A stretch of 64,000 nt of DNA from Alloscardovia venturai (GTDB lineage Bacteria > Actinomycetota > Actinomycetes > Actinomycetales > Bifidobacteriaceae), in NCBI RefSeq assembly GCF_042676605.1, contig NZ_JBHTHQ010000021.1, positions 496,001 to 560,000 of the forward strand. The letters run 5' to 3'. Made by a program: the position numbers and the translations under genes. Below are positions 52,674 through 62,159 of the stretch, piece after piece. The notes beneath the pieces are model-generated. The model ran no database searches. It was given only the letters and a program-made list of their open reading frames with translations, and was not told the DNA's origin. Numbering within the stretch: the stretch's first letter is position 1; every line of letters starts with the position of its first letter.

Positions 52674-55127
52674 TCAGATTTTGAAAGACTTTGAATCTGC
52701 CACTACACTTGCCTGTACATTTATATGTGCATCTCGTTGTGCTTTTACAACTGCAAGAGACCTTCCATAGTATGTGCGGTAGTGTCCAGCAGTAAATTCT
52801 TCGGACGTTCGAGGTTGTGAGCTTCCAAAAGCTAAAAGTTCTCCTCCTAAGACGGTAATTTCCACATCCTTGTCACAGTTCGATTCAACATTCTGACCAT
52901 CGCCAATAAGGATATCAAAATAACGGATTTGCTCCCCTAAAGATTGAGTTCCCTCATCTGACCCACGGTCATTGGGGGTAGATATGCATGGATTAGGAAT
53001 CGAAAGCTCTTCTTCGCGGATAAAGATTTCCTCGCCACGAGCAGATGATAGCTGTGAACGAGAAATTTCCGCTCCTGAACTATCATAGGCGATGGCTTCC
53101 AGCGTTCCCGGCACATATTTCATCGTGAAAAGAGTTCTACACTGCCGTGGCTTTTTTGAAGCTATTTTCCTGCCGTTAAGAACCATATCAACTTTCGCAC
53201 AATCAAAATACACTTCTACAATGCATCGTTTACCTTCACAGCCTTTCCATGACCATGAAGGAATCGCATTCGTCCCTCTCCATACCCCTTTATACGGCTG
53301 GGAAGCGTGATTCATAGGCTGTACCGCAATTGTTGGCTTGTCAAGTTTACCCCACACAGCTTGTGTCCAGAAAAGTTCACCTGTCGGGTTGCCTAATATG
53401 TCTATCGCGCCCGTGTCGGCAAGAAGCCACGGATAAGGCTTGTTAAAGCCCTTGCCATCGCGCGTAAAAGCCCACGTACCCAGGCCAGCTTCACCAATAT
53501 AATCCCATGCAGTCCACATGAAATCACCCACGATATTAGGGATCTTATTGACCAGTGCCCAGTTCTTAGCTATATCTTGCGGAAAAGTCTCGCTTCCTAC
53601 GATGATACGTTCTGGATGTTTCTTCTCATCTATCGCATAACGTCCAGAAGCATAGTTATAGCCACAAATATCCAGCGTATCCATAACTGGACTTACAGCC
53701 CTATCTGCCGCACGAGAATTTGCGGATTTATTCATTCCAGTGCCAACAGCACTGGTAATGAGATTAAACAAAGTACTATTCATGCCTCCCATGTCACTCT
53801 GAGAATTATTAGACAGACCGCCTTCATCCTTATACATATTTTTACCTTTTGCAGCGTTAGCAATAATCATAAGATTAAGCCCCGCAGTCACAGGACGTGT
53901 AGCATCGTGTGACCTCAAGAACTCAGCCATCTCATGCGCGAGTCTCACACCTTCTGGACGTGCAGGCTCACTAATCTCATTGCCGATTGAGTACATAATT
54001 ACACTCGGATGGTTATAATCGCGATTCACTATCGTCTCAAGATCCCGCACATAATTATCTTTAAAATCTGACGCATAATCAAACTTACTTTTATGCTTAT
54101 ACCACATGTCCCACGACTCATCCATGACGTAGAGTCCTAACTGGTCACACGCTTCAAGAAAAGCGGTACTCGCTGGATTATGAGCAGAGCGTACAGCATT
54201 ATAGCCGGCTTTCTTCAGAATAAGCGCACGCCTGTAATCACTCAAAGGGTAAGCAGCAGCACCGAGAATTCCATGATCATGATGAATACATCCGCCCCGC
54301 AGCAGCGTTTCCTTCCCATTAATAAATAAACCATGTGAGTTCCATTGAATTACGCGAATACCATAGGGAATCGTAAACACATCTCCAGCGGTTCCAATCT
54401 TCACTGTGTATAAATACGGATTGTCATCACACCACAAATGCGCATGAGCAACTTCCAGGTCAACGATTCCCACAGCTGCTTTCTTATCATCATGAATACG
54501 GGTGATACCTTGAGCCTGAATTCGACCATCACAATCATAAAGTTTTACAACTGCGCCAGCCGGTGCTTCAACCCTTATAACAGCTGGACTGTACGATAGC
54601 GTAGTGATATGAGTATTGAGCGGACTTACACACTCAACTGATGAGGAGTCAGCAAAGCAAGCATCTGTATCTTGCTCCCATAGCCATACTGGTCTATATA
54701 TTCCTGCTCCTGTATACCAGCGTGAATCTGGCTGATTGAGATTTTCGCAGAATACCGTAACTGTATTTTTATACCCTAAGCTGAGATAGCTGTCGAGATT
54801 AACGTGGAATGGAAGATACCCATAGGAATTCTCGGCAACTTTATGCCCATTGACATAGATTTTTGCATTCTTATAAATACCATCGAACCAAAGCATACGA
54901 TGTCGTGGGGAAGCGTCACACATGAATTCTTTATCATATCTGTAGCTGCCACCAGGAAAGTAGGCTCCCGCACTGCCAGACGGATGAGCCGGGGAGCGTT
55001 TTCCCTCCTGCATCGCGTCATGGGGAAGACAAATGGTCTTACCTTCATTATCAGCAGAGAAGGAATCATGGTAATCATCTGACAATTTTTGGAAAGTCCA
55101 ATTCTGATTAAAATCAATTTTCCTCAT
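52674..55127 (-). CDS. GH2 family beta-galactosidase-like glycoside hydrolase
   Basis: An 817-aa intracellular enzyme (no signal peptide). The N-terminal sugar-binding jelly roll (to about residue 165) and Ig-like domain lead to the TIM barrel from about 265. The acid/base is Glu384 in SIGNEISEP and the nucleophile Glu513 in IVGSETFPQD. A C-terminal Ig-like/DUF4982-type region (VEVYFDCAKVDMVLNGRK) follows. GH2 includes beta-galactosidase, glucuronidase and mannosidase; beta-galactosidase-like is my best call. AGAAGG lies nine bases before the ATG. No transporter or regulator adjoins it. Confidence 0.85.
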   Translation of the reverse strand: MRKIDFNQNWTFQKLSDDYHDSFSADNEGKTICLPHDAMQEGKRSPAHPSGSAGAYFPGGSYRYDKEFMCDASPRHRMLWFDGIYKNAKIYVNGHKVAENSYGYLPFHVNLDSYLSLGYKNTVTVFCENLNQPDSRWYTGAGIYRPVWLWEQDTDACFADSSSVECVSPLNTHITTLSYSPAVIRVEAPAGAVVKLYDCDGRIQAQGITRIHDDKKAAVGIVDLEVAHAHLWCDDNPYLYTVKIGTAGDVFTIPYGIRVIQWNSHGLFINGKETLLRGGCIHHDHGILGAAAYPLSDYRRALILKKAGYNAVRSAHNPASTAFLEACDQLGLYVMDESWDMWYKHKSKFDYASDFKDNYVRDLETIVNRDYNHPSVIMYSIGNEISEPARPEGVRLAHEMAEFLRSHDATRPVTAGLNLMIIANAAKGKNMYKDEGGLSNNSQSDMGGMNSTLFNLITSAVGTGMNKSANSRAADRAVSPVMDTLDICGYNYASGRYAIDEKKHPERIIVGSETFPQDIAKNWALVNKIPNIVGDFMWTAWDYIGEAGLGTWAFTRDGKGFNKPYPWLLADTGAIDILGNPTGELFWTQAVWGKLDKPTIAVQPMNHASQPYKGVWRGTNAIPSWSWKGCEGKRCIVEVYFDCAKVDMVLNGRKIASKKPRQCRTLFTMKYVPGTLEAIAYDSSGAEISRSQLSSARGEEIFIREEELSIPNPCISTPNDRGSDEGTQSLGEQIRYFDILIGDGQNVESNCDKDVEITVLGGELLAFGSSQPRTSEEFTAGHYRTYYGRSLAVVKAQRDAHINVQASVVADSKSFKI

Positions 55128-55354
55128 TGAATCACTGCCTTCTTTGCTGTTGTATCAGTAAGCTTGCTAAACTCGTGGAGCAATTGAAACTACCACTGTA
55201 TATCAGTTTAATCATTCCACCAATTTTCGCATTGTTGCTTTAGTTTTCTTTTGTGTGAGGTCTACTCACTGGTAAATACAAGTTTAAAAAAACAATGTAT
55301 ATGCTTTCGCTGCTTATAATTCTTGAAGCTTATTAAAAGTCCAGCTCTAAGAAC

Positions 55355-55360
55355 TACACT
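55355..55360 (+). promoter_or_regulatory. Putative leaderless -10 box of the alpha/beta hydrolase gene
   Basis: TACACT, then six bases, then the ATG at 55367. No Shine-Dalgarno sequence is present. Confidence 0.45.
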
Positions 55361-55366
55361 TCTACT

Positions 55367-56299
55367 ATGCATAAGAAAGTTCGCGCGAGTATTATCCTCC
55401 TTGTCGCTCTAAGTCTCGTTGTGGGAGGCGGGTATGCTGCGCTGAGGACTATCAACCCAGGACTATTCGTACCTCAAACTCAAGCAACTATCACGAAGAC
55501 GTCTGAGCTCAAGAAGGCAGACAAGACACAGCAAGTTACCGAAGAAGTGCATGTGAGCCATGATGGCATCGATTTATATGGGAAACTTGTCGCTCCAGCA
55601 AATTATAAGAAAGTAAAGCTCCCGCTGTTCATCATGGCGCATGGGTATGACAGTAATGCAGACTTCATCGACGCAGCTGCAAACTTGGTTGCTTCCAAAG
55701 GTTATATGATTTACTCTTTTGATTTCTATGGTGGCTCTACTTCCACTCGCAGCGGCGATACTGATATGCTTGACATGTCTGTCGAGACAGAGAAGAAAGA
55801 CCTTGAAGCAGTCATCAACTACTGGAAATCGCAAAAATTCGTGGATTCAAGTCATATTTATCTGGGCGGTGTCAGCCACGGTGGGCTTATCAGTGCTATG
55901 GCTGCCGCTGATCTGCCTCGCGACATTACCGCAATGATTCTCTTCGCACCAGCGTTCAATGTACCCGACCTCGCTCATTCCGGTTTTTCTCACTATGGTT
56001 ACACAGATATCTCACAGGTTCCAGCATCCGTATCGTATGAAGGTAAAACCGTAGGAAAACGTTATATTGCGGATGCTTTGAACCTTAATATTCCCGCAAT
56101 TCAACGCGCCTATGATGGTCCTGTGCTTATCATTCATGGCACTGTAGATGACGCAGTCCCCTTCTCTTACAGCGAGAGTGCATCACACACGTATAAGAAT
56201 GCACAGCTCATACCGATAAAGGGTGCAGGTCACACCGCAAATATTAGTACGGCTTTAAGTGCCCTTCCAGATTTAGATCTTTTCTTGAAGAAATACTAA
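55367..56299 (+). CDS. Membrane-anchored alpha/beta hydrolase
   Basis: A 310-aa protein. A short basic start and one hydrophobic helix (residues 9-25) form an uncleaved anchor or signal peptide, so the enzyme acts outside the membrane. The catalytic triad is Ser170 in GGVSHGG, Asp261 or Asp262 in HGTVDDAVPFS, and His289 in GAGHT. It resembles feruloyl-esterase/dienelactone-hydrolase-like (BAAT/acyl-CoA type) esterases. The substrate is unknown. Convergent with the EVE-like gene, with a 9-base gap. Confidence 0.85.
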   Translation: MHKKVRASIILLVALSLVVGGGYAALRTINPGLFVPQTQATITKTSELKKADKTQQVTEEVHVSHDGIDLYGKLVAPANYKKVKLPLFIMAHGYDSNADFIDAAANLVASKGYMIYSFDFYGGSTSTRSGDTDMLDMSVETEKKDLEAVINYWKSQKFVDSSHIYLGGVSHGGLISAMAAADLPRDITAMILFAPAFNVPDLAHSGFSHYGYTDISQVPASVSYEGKTVGKRYIADALNLNIPAIQRAYDGPVLIIHGTVDDAVPFSYSESASHTYKNAQLIPIKGAGHTANISTALSALPDLDLFLKKY

Positions 56300-56308
56300 A
56301 ACCTTGTA

Positions 56309-57016
56309 TCATCTCTTATCTATCTGTGCACTCTCCCGCATGATAGCTTTACGCAGCATATCAGGCATATGGCGCGGACCACGAACAGTGGTTACGCCGT
56401 ATGTACGTAATATCGGTAAATTCCACTGCTCTGGAGCATATACATCAAGTTTTTTGAGATCCATAACTTCATGCATCTCGAAATGTTCATCCTTATACTC
56501 ATATGGAATATGCGTTTGAATGACTTGACACCGATAACGCAACGCAGATTCAGGAGCTGAGTTATAGACAAAAACTTCATCCCCCACCTTTACCCCTCTT
56601 ACCTGCTGCCACATGAGAATATCTGTCATAGAGAATGCACGGTCAAGGTCAAAAAGTTTCATGTTGCTGGGCACAATCCATATCTTGGGAGTATATGTAG
56701 GATCGATATCGCAGCAGTGTATGGCTATATCTTTGAGTGTTTCAATAACTTCTTCCCGCACAGATCCCGCAAATGCGCCGGTATCATCCGCTTGCCGGAA
56801 AACAACGTATTCATCGTCAAAATCAGTATCATAAACATGAGTTTCGAAAGTGCTTTGCGCTGTATCAGCACTTACTCGCATTGTAAAGTCACCATCGTGA
56901 ATGGTTTTCTCCCACTGAAGCTGTGTGCCGTCGGGGCTGCGCTGAAAACCAAACTCATGCAGGCGCTTAACGTTGGGTACACGATTAAAAAAGATAATCT
57001 CTTCTAAGCTCATCAT
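56309..57016 (-). CDS. YjbR-like plus EVE/PUA-like two-domain protein
   Basis: A 235-aa protein. Residues 1-107 resemble a MmcQ/YjbR wing domain (FETHVYDTDFDDEYVVFRQADDTGAFAGSVREEV). Residues 110-235 look like an EVE domain of the PUA superfamily: KIWIVPSNMKLFDLDRAF, WQQVRGVKVGDEVFVYNS, then a beta strand with YRCQVIQTHI. EVE domains read modified bases and are often found near restriction or DNA repair genes. It is the last gene of the MarR-UvrA-RarA unit, six bases after rarA. Domain calls are by eye. Confidence 0.6.
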   Translation of the reverse strand: MMSLEEIIFFNRVPNVKRLHEFGFQRSPDGTQLQWEKTIHDGDFTMRVSADTAQSTFETHVYDTDFDDEYVVFRQADDTGAFAGSVREEVIETLKDIAIHCCDIDPTYTPKIWIVPSNMKLFDLDRAFSMTDILMWQQVRGVKVGDEVFVYNSAPESALRYRCQVIQTHIPYEYKDEHFEMHEVMDLKKLDVYAPEQWNLPILRTYGVTTVRGPRHMPDMLRKAIMRESAQIDKR

Positions 57017-57022
57017 GACTTA

Positions 57023-58405
57023 TCACTCATCCTCCTTGACACCTGAGTCCTCATTGTCCGAATCGAAATTAGTAGAATGCGTTGCTTTCCAATTCGCAAT
57101 ATACTCCATTCGATTCTTTACGCGCTTCTCTCCGCCTTCCTCAGTTGGCTCATAGTAGACATGATGTGCCACAGATTCAGGACGCGTCGGCATAGTGGTC
57201 AGCTTATCTTCATAGGAGTGAGCAAGCTGATAGCCCTTACCATAACCTACATCTTTCATCAGCTTGGTTGTCGCGTTTCGCAGATGAAGCGGTACAGGCT
57301 CGTTCTGAGTCTGCTTGATGTCTTTGCTAGACTGCACGCGAGCGCGATATGCGGCATTAGATTTTGGTGCGACGGATAGGTAAATGACACACTCTGTCAG
57401 GTGTACATCGCATTCTGGCATTCCTAAGAATTGACATGCTTGAAATACATTAATAGCTACATTGAGTGCATTAGTATCTGCTAAGCCAACATCTTCTGAG
57501 GCAAAACGTACCAATCGGCGCGCTATATAGAGGGGATCTTCTCCTCCGTCGAGCATGCGACCAAGCCAGTAAATTGCGGAGTCTACATCAGAGTTGCGCA
57601 TGGATTTGTGGAGAGCAGAAATGATGTTATAGTGTTCCTCTCCGTCTTTGTCATATTTGAGTGATTTGCTTCCTAAGAAATCTATGAGCAGCTCAGAGGT
57701 AAGCAGGATATGACCATCGACCATATCACTATTGACGACCAGCATTTCCAATGTGTTCAGAGCTGTGCGCGCATCACCATCGCTATATGTTGCGATGCGG
57801 TCCAGTATGCCTTCTTCTAATTCAATAGTTACGCTAGGAAAAGCATCTTTACGTGCAAGGACTCTCTTAAGCAATATTGTGATATCGTCACGAGTCAATT
57901 GCTTCAAGACGAAAACTTTCGTACGTGACAGCAACGCAGAATTTACCTCAAAGGATGGATTCTCAGTCGTCGCGCCAATGAGAGTAATGCTCCCTTTTTC
58001 TACATAGGGAAGAAAAGCATCTTGCTGAGCTTTATTGAATCGATGAATTTCATCAATGAATACAATGGTTTTCTCACCCATAGCATGACGTTCTTCAGCA
58101 TCATTCATAATGACACGAATCTCTTTAATGCCATTCATCACAGCAGAAAAGGTAACAAAACGGGACTGCGTTTTACGCGCAATAATCTCAGCGAGCGTCG
58201 TCTTCCCCACACCAGGAGGTCCCCAGAAAATCATGGAGGACACTTGGTCTTTTTCAATCATCTCTCGCAAAAATTTTCCCTCACCGACGAGATGGTTCTG
58301 ACCGACAAAATCATCAAGATCCTTAGGCCGCATACGATCAGCAAGAGGCGCAAGAGCATGAGAGCGATCATCAAAAAGTGACGCCTGTACATCATTATTT
58401 TTCAC
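57023..58405 (-). CDS. rarA: Replication-associated recombination protein A (AAA+ ATPase)
   Basis: RarA/MgsA clamp-loader-like ATPase of 460 aa, acting at stalled forks. It has LADRMRPKDLDDFVGQNHLVGEG at the N-terminus, Walker A GPPGVGKTT at residues 62-70, Walker B VFIDEIHRFNKAQQD, sensor 1 IGATTENPSFEV, and the C-terminal tetramerisation part with YAPTEEGGE-like YEPTEEGGEKRVKNRM. The start is GTG with GGAG nine bases upstream. It overlaps the UvrA-like gene by 11 bases, so their expression is coupled. Confidence 0.93.
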   Translation of the reverse strand: MKNNDVQASLFDDRSHALAPLADRMRPKDLDDFVGQNHLVGEGKFLREMIEKDQVSSMIFWGPPGVGKTTLAEIIARKTQSRFVTFSAVMNGIKEIRVIMNDAEERHAMGEKTIVFIDEIHRFNKAQQDAFLPYVEKGSITLIGATTENPSFEVNSALLSRTKVFVLKQLTRDDITILLKRVLARKDAFPSVTIELEEGILDRIATYSDGDARTALNTLEMLVVNSDMVDGHILLTSELLIDFLGSKSLKYDKDGEEHYNIISALHKSMRNSDVDSAIYWLGRMLDGGEDPLYIARRLVRFASEDVGLADTNALNVAINVFQACQFLGMPECDVHLTECVIYLSVAPKSNAAYRARVQSSKDIKQTQNEPVPLHLRNATTKLMKDVGYGKGYQLAHSYEDKLTTMPTRPESVAHHVYYEPTEEGGEKRVKNRMEYIANWKATHSTNFDSDNEDSGVKEDE

Positions 58406-60941
58406 GGTTTGTCACTCCATAGTAGTCACAATGCTCACGTAAGTAAGTGAGTGTCAAACTCTGAACTGTACTGTCACAAACGAGCGATAATGGACGACCC
58501 TCAGCCATCACACGCCCGCCGCGATCACCGCCTTGCGGACCGAGATCAATCATCCAGTCGCTATTAACCATGATATCGGTGTCGTGTGTGATGACAACGA
58601 TTGTGGCACCACGTTGTTTAAGCTTGTCAAAGACGCCTAACAATGTTTGCACGTCACTCGGATGCAGACCAATAGATGGCTCGTCAAAGACAAACAAAGC
58701 ATGTTTACGGCTTTTGTTCAGATGCGTCATCAGCTTCAATCGTTGTGCCTCTCCGCCTGACAGGTGTGGTGTACTTTCACCTAAGTGGAGGTAGCTCAAA
58801 CCGATTTCGTCCAAAATTTTAAGCTGATTTTCAATAGCTGGCACGTCTTCAAATACTCGAAGCGCTTCTTCAACCGATAGATTTAAGATATCGACGATGC
58901 TCATGCCCCGCCACAAAATTTTCTGTATGTCCTCATTAAATCTCCTGCCGTCGCACTGAGGACAGGCTTCTTCCATATCGGGCAGATACTGAATATCCAA
59001 GGTAATAGTGCCCACACCGCCGCACATTGAGCATGCGCCTTGCTTGTTGTTATAGGAGAAGTAGGAGGCATTGAACTTTGCTTTCTTCGCCTCAGGAAGA
59101 CAAGCAAACATTTTGCGCAGAGAATCCATGATGGTGGTATAAGTAGCCACAGTAGAACGTGCATTTTTACCCACTGGCTTCGCATCTACGGTAATGACAT
59201 CAGTCAAGTCAGTGTCCAGTGTGCTGACGTGTGTAGGCAGCTTCTTCCCCGCATGTTTTGCTTCTAGTGCAGGTACAAGAGAGTCCAGTATGAGGCTTGT
59301 CTTCCCCGCACCAGAGAAGCCTGTGATTGACGTCATCTGATTTTGCGGAAGATCGATGCTGACGTTATGTAAATTATTTTTCTCAGTAATCTCCACATGA
59401 AGCATAGCAGTCTTACGCTGACGGGCGCTCTTCGCGATCTCGTGTGAGTGGTATATGACGTTTGCCGCACCACTCAAATACGGTCCAATGAGAGAATTCT
59501 CATTATGGGCGAGATCTTCTACAGTTCCCTGAGCGATAATTTGCCCTCCTTCATCGCCAGCTGCTGGACCTATTTCAATAATCCAATCTGCATGTTTGAT
59601 GACATCAGTCTCATGATCGACAACGACGAGAGAATTACCTTGAGCAACCAGCTGACGGCACACGTCAATCAGTCCTTGCACGTTATCAGGATGCAAACCA
59701 ATAGACGGCTCATCAAGAACATACAGCACACCAGTGGTTTGAGTACGCAGGGTGCGCGCTAGTTGGATACGCTGTAGTTCGCCGGTCGACAGAGTATTTC
59801 CTGCACGGGAAAGAGTTAGATAATCTAAGCCTAGTTCGAGAATTGGTCTGAGGGTATCCGTCAGATTTTTAAATATAACGGTTGCCATGGGATGCATATC
59901 ATCAGGAAGCTCAGCAAGTGTGTGACGTTCCCACTGGCTCAGTTGTGCTAGGCTCAAATCAGCAACTTGCGCGATATTCAATCCGCCGACCTTTTGAGTA
60001 AGTAGCTCGGGATTAAGACGGGTCCCATGACACAGCGGGCATACGTCGAAGTGGAAGAATTCGTTAATTTGTGCGATTGCACGCTCAGACTTTACGGATT
60101 TCTGAGAAGCATACACAGCCTCATGAGCATTTTCATACAAAGTGTTATTCGTGCTGAACACGCGACCTGTCGATGTATGAAAATCGACAGCATACTTCTT
60201 TTTTTCACCCCACAGTACAATGCGTTTTTCTTCATCTGTAAGATCTTTGTAAGGCACGTCAATGCGCACGCCAATATGTGCTGCAACTGTTGGCATAAAG
60301 TTTCGCCCTGGAAGCTTCCATGAGGCTACTGCCCCGTCTGCAAGACTAAGATTTTCATCAGCAATGAGCTTCGATTCATCCAGAGTTTGAACATGACCCG
60401 TTCCCTGGCATTGAGGGCATGCACCAGCTGAATTATACGCGAAGTCTTCTGCTGATTTCGCCATAAAAGTCACATGGCATTCAGGGCATTCAATAATTCC
60501 CATTTTTTCACCTGCCAAATCCATAGCCTGTGCAATTTCAATGCTTGGCTGGATAACATGCCCACGTGGGCACACAGTAGAGCCTAGGCGAGAAAATATA
60601 AGGCGAACAACATTAAATGTCTCTGTCAAAGAGCCAACTGTGGACCGCTCATTAGGGATGGTTGGACGCTGGCGGAGAGCAATCGCGGAGGGAATATGAC
60701 GTACTTCTTGGTTCCCTTTACGTTTCTGCTGACCGATACGCCGGCGAGTATAAGTGGATAATGCTTCTAAGTAGCGGGCTGAGCCTTCTGCATACAGAAT
60801 TCCCATTGCGAGCGAGCTTTTCCCTGAGCCAGACGGTCCGGAAATTGCCACAAATTTGCCCAGAGGAATATCAACATCAATATTTTTTAGATTATTGACA
60901 TTACCATGACGAACTTCGATATATTTAGGCGCATTTTGCAT
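58395..60941 (-). CDS. UvrA-like ABC ATPase lacking the UvrB-binding domain (UvrA2 class)
   Basis: An 848-aa tandem ABC protein, about 100 aa shorter than canonical UvrA. Walker A motifs are SGPSGSGKSS and TGFSGAGKTS; signature motifs are STGELQRIQLA and LSGGEAQRLKL. Zinc-type cysteine pairs are retained (CPQCQGTG, CPLCHGTR, CSMCGGVG, CPQCDGRR). Between CPRGH and CPQCQGTG only about 60 residues occur, so the UvrB-binding domain is missing. Class II UvrAs are linked to drug tolerance or self-protection. ATG 60941 is chosen with AAAAGGAG upstream; it overlaps the marR stop by one base. Confidence 0.85.
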   Translation of the reverse strand: MQNAPKYIEVRHGNVNNLKNIDVDIPLGKFVAISGPSGSGKSSLAMGILYAEGSARYLEALSTYTRRRIGQQKRKGNQEVRHIPSAIALRQRPTIPNERSTVGSLTETFNVVRLIFSRLGSTVCPRGHVIQPSIEIAQAMDLAGEKMGIIECPECHVTFMAKSAEDFAYNSAGACPQCQGTGHVQTLDESKLIADENLSLADGAVASWKLPGRNFMPTVAAHIGVRIDVPYKDLTDEEKRIVLWGEKKKYAVDFHTSTGRVFSTNNTLYENAHEAVYASQKSVKSERAIAQINEFFHFDVCPLCHGTRLNPELLTQKVGGLNIAQVADLSLAQLSQWERHTLAELPDDMHPMATVIFKNLTDTLRPILELGLDYLTLSRAGNTLSTGELQRIQLARTLRTQTTGVLYVLDEPSIGLHPDNVQGLIDVCRQLVAQGNSLVVVDHETDVIKHADWIIEIGPAAGDEGGQIIAQGTVEDLAHNENSLIGPYLSGAANVIYHSHEIAKSARQRKTAMLHVEITEKNNLHNVSIDLPQNQMTSITGFSGAGKTSLILDSLVPALEAKHAGKKLPTHVSTLDTDLTDVITVDAKPVGKNARSTVATYTTIMDSLRKMFACLPEAKKAKFNASYFSYNNKQGACSMCGGVGTITLDIQYLPDMEEACPQCDGRRFNEDIQKILWRGMSIVDILNLSVEEALRVFEDVPAIENQLKILDEIGLSYLHLGESTPHLSGGEAQRLKLMTHLNKSRKHALFVFDEPSIGLHPSDVQTLLGVFDKLKQRGATIVVITHDTDIMVNSDWMIDLGPQGGDRGGRVMAEGRPLSLVCDSTVQSLTLTYLREHCDYYGVTNREK

Positions 60942-61414
60942 TACTCTTCTCCTTTTCTTGGCGCACAACCTACGGTATTAAGCCCCTCATTCAGATTTGC
61001 TTCGACACGTAAGAGCAACTGGTCAAGCTGGTCTTTTTCTTCATCGGTAAACCCCTTATAAAACTGTTCTGCAAGCTGCTTCGACACTGCATTACCTATC
61101 TTTTCTTGATCCTTCCCCCGTTGAGTAAGACCGACAAGTTTTACTCGCGCATCATCCGGTGACGACGTGATAGTGATATGCCCTTGATCTTCCAATCGTT
61201 TAAGCATAGAGGTCAGTGTGCTCTTTGCAAGACCAGTAATAGCACTAATATTCGCAATCGTTCGTGGAGAATCAAGCCATAGTGCAGATAAAATCTTTCC
61301 CTGCTCAGCGCTATACTCCGCTCGCCCATCTAAATGGAGCAGTCGATTAAAAAGACGTCCATTGAGGAAGTTTATCTTAAGGACAAGGTGACCACCTTGA
61401 TAGCGTGCTGGCAT
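60941..61414 (-). CDS. MarR family transcriptional regulator
   Basis: A 157-aa winged-helix regulator: HLDGRAEYSAEQGKILSALW, the recognition region TIANISAITGLAKSTLTSMLKRLEDQGHIT, the wing SPDDARVKLVGLTQRG, and a long C-terminal dimerisation helix. ATG 61414 is chosen (AAAGG six bases upstream) over the adjacent GTG. It is the first gene of the unit, translationally coupled (TAATG) to the UvrA-like gene. A large palindrome lies 18 bases upstream, so autoregulation is likely, with ligand-induced relief. Confidence 0.88.
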   Translation of the reverse strand: MPARYQGGHLVLKINFLNGRLFNRLLHLDGRAEYSAEQGKILSALWLDSPRTIANISAITGLAKSTLTSMLKRLEDQGHITITSSPDDARVKLVGLTQRGKDQEKIGNAVSKQLAEQFYKGFTDEEKDQLDQLLLRVEANLNEGLNTVGCAPRKGEE

Positions 61415-61431
61415 CACAATCCTTTGTAATC

Positions 61432-61469
61432 TAGTTCTATATAGTACTAATTAGTAGTATATAGAACTA
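61432..61469 (-). promoter_or_regulatory. 38-base near-perfect palindrome, presumed MarR operator
   Basis: The two 19-base halves (61432-61450 and 61451-61469) are reverse complements except for one pair (61444/61457). It is AT-rich with TAGTTCTATATA arms and a TACTAATTAGTA core. It lies directly before the marR ribosome site and ends two bases from the GDSL gene stop. It may also act as a hairpin for the GDSL transcript. Confidence 0.8.
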
Positions 61470-61470
61470 C

Positions 61471-62127
61471 TTAAAGGAGCGCAAGCAGCTTCTTCTCAAC
61501 AGCCGGACCCCACCACTGAGTATAGCCTGCCCGCGTTGGATGAATATCGTCAAGCATGTAAAGTTTATGCTGCCGAGAGCTAATGCTGTTAAGCTGCTCG
61601 TCATGAAATAAGTCAAGGACGTAAAAATCTTTTCGCTGCCTTTGCAGCTCATTTACCATCTCGACTGTCTGCGCATACTGTCCATGTGCAAAGTATGTAT
61701 TCGTGTAGAAGAATATTGGTACATTCCATTGCTCTTTGATATAACTCACGATTGTTTCAATGGATTCTCTCACAGTGTCTAATGGAATATTGCGCCATAC
61801 ATCATTCGTAGAGAGCTGGACGAGAAAAATATCTGGATGATCCGTGTATGCAGTGTGACGTTTCAGACGTGCCACATAGGTATCACCATCATCTCCTGCC
61901 AATGTCGTTCCATTTACAGCATCCTTAATAAGCTTTATATGAAAACGCTGCTTAAGATACTCTCCTAGTGCTTGACCTCCAGAACCATAGCCGAAAGTAA
62001 TAGATGAACCGAGTACAAAAAGAGTCTTTCCCGATAGTTTTGCATCAACCGTAGAAACCACATGGGCGACATCATAACTTTCTGAGTTTCCAGGAAGTAT
62101 ACGCCATTGCAATGCATACCGCGACAT
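61471..62127 (-). CDS. SGNH/GDSL-family hydrolase
   Basis: A 218-aa esterase/lipase-type enzyme. Block I is FVLGSSITFGYG with nucleophile Ser42, block II is the NGTTLAG glycine, block III is LSTND, and block V is the Asp193-x-x-His196 pair in DDIHPTRAGY. There is no signal peptide, so it is probably intracellular. ATG 62127 is chosen since the longer frame would overlap the upstream pseudogene and adds 41 residues unlike the family. The substrate is unknown. Confidence 0.85.
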   Translation of the reverse strand: MSRYALQWRILPGNSESYDVAHVVSTVDAKLSGKTLFVLGSSITFGYGSGGQALGEYLKQRFHIKLIKDAVNGTTLAGDDGDTYVARLKRHTAYTDHPDIFLVQLSTNDVWRNIPLDTVRESIETIVSYIKEQWNVPIFFYTNTYFAHGQYAQTVEMVNELQRQRKDFYVLDLFHDEQLNSISSRQHKLYMLDDIHPTRAGYTQWWGPAVEKKLLALL

Positions 62128-62159
62128 AGTTCTATGTTTACCTTCTTTGTGCTTATGAG

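Noticed and set aside
55157..55168. AGTAAGCTTGCT near-palindrome before the GH2 gene, considered as a LacI operator
   Set aside because: The centre is AGCT rather than CG and no promoter elements align with it.
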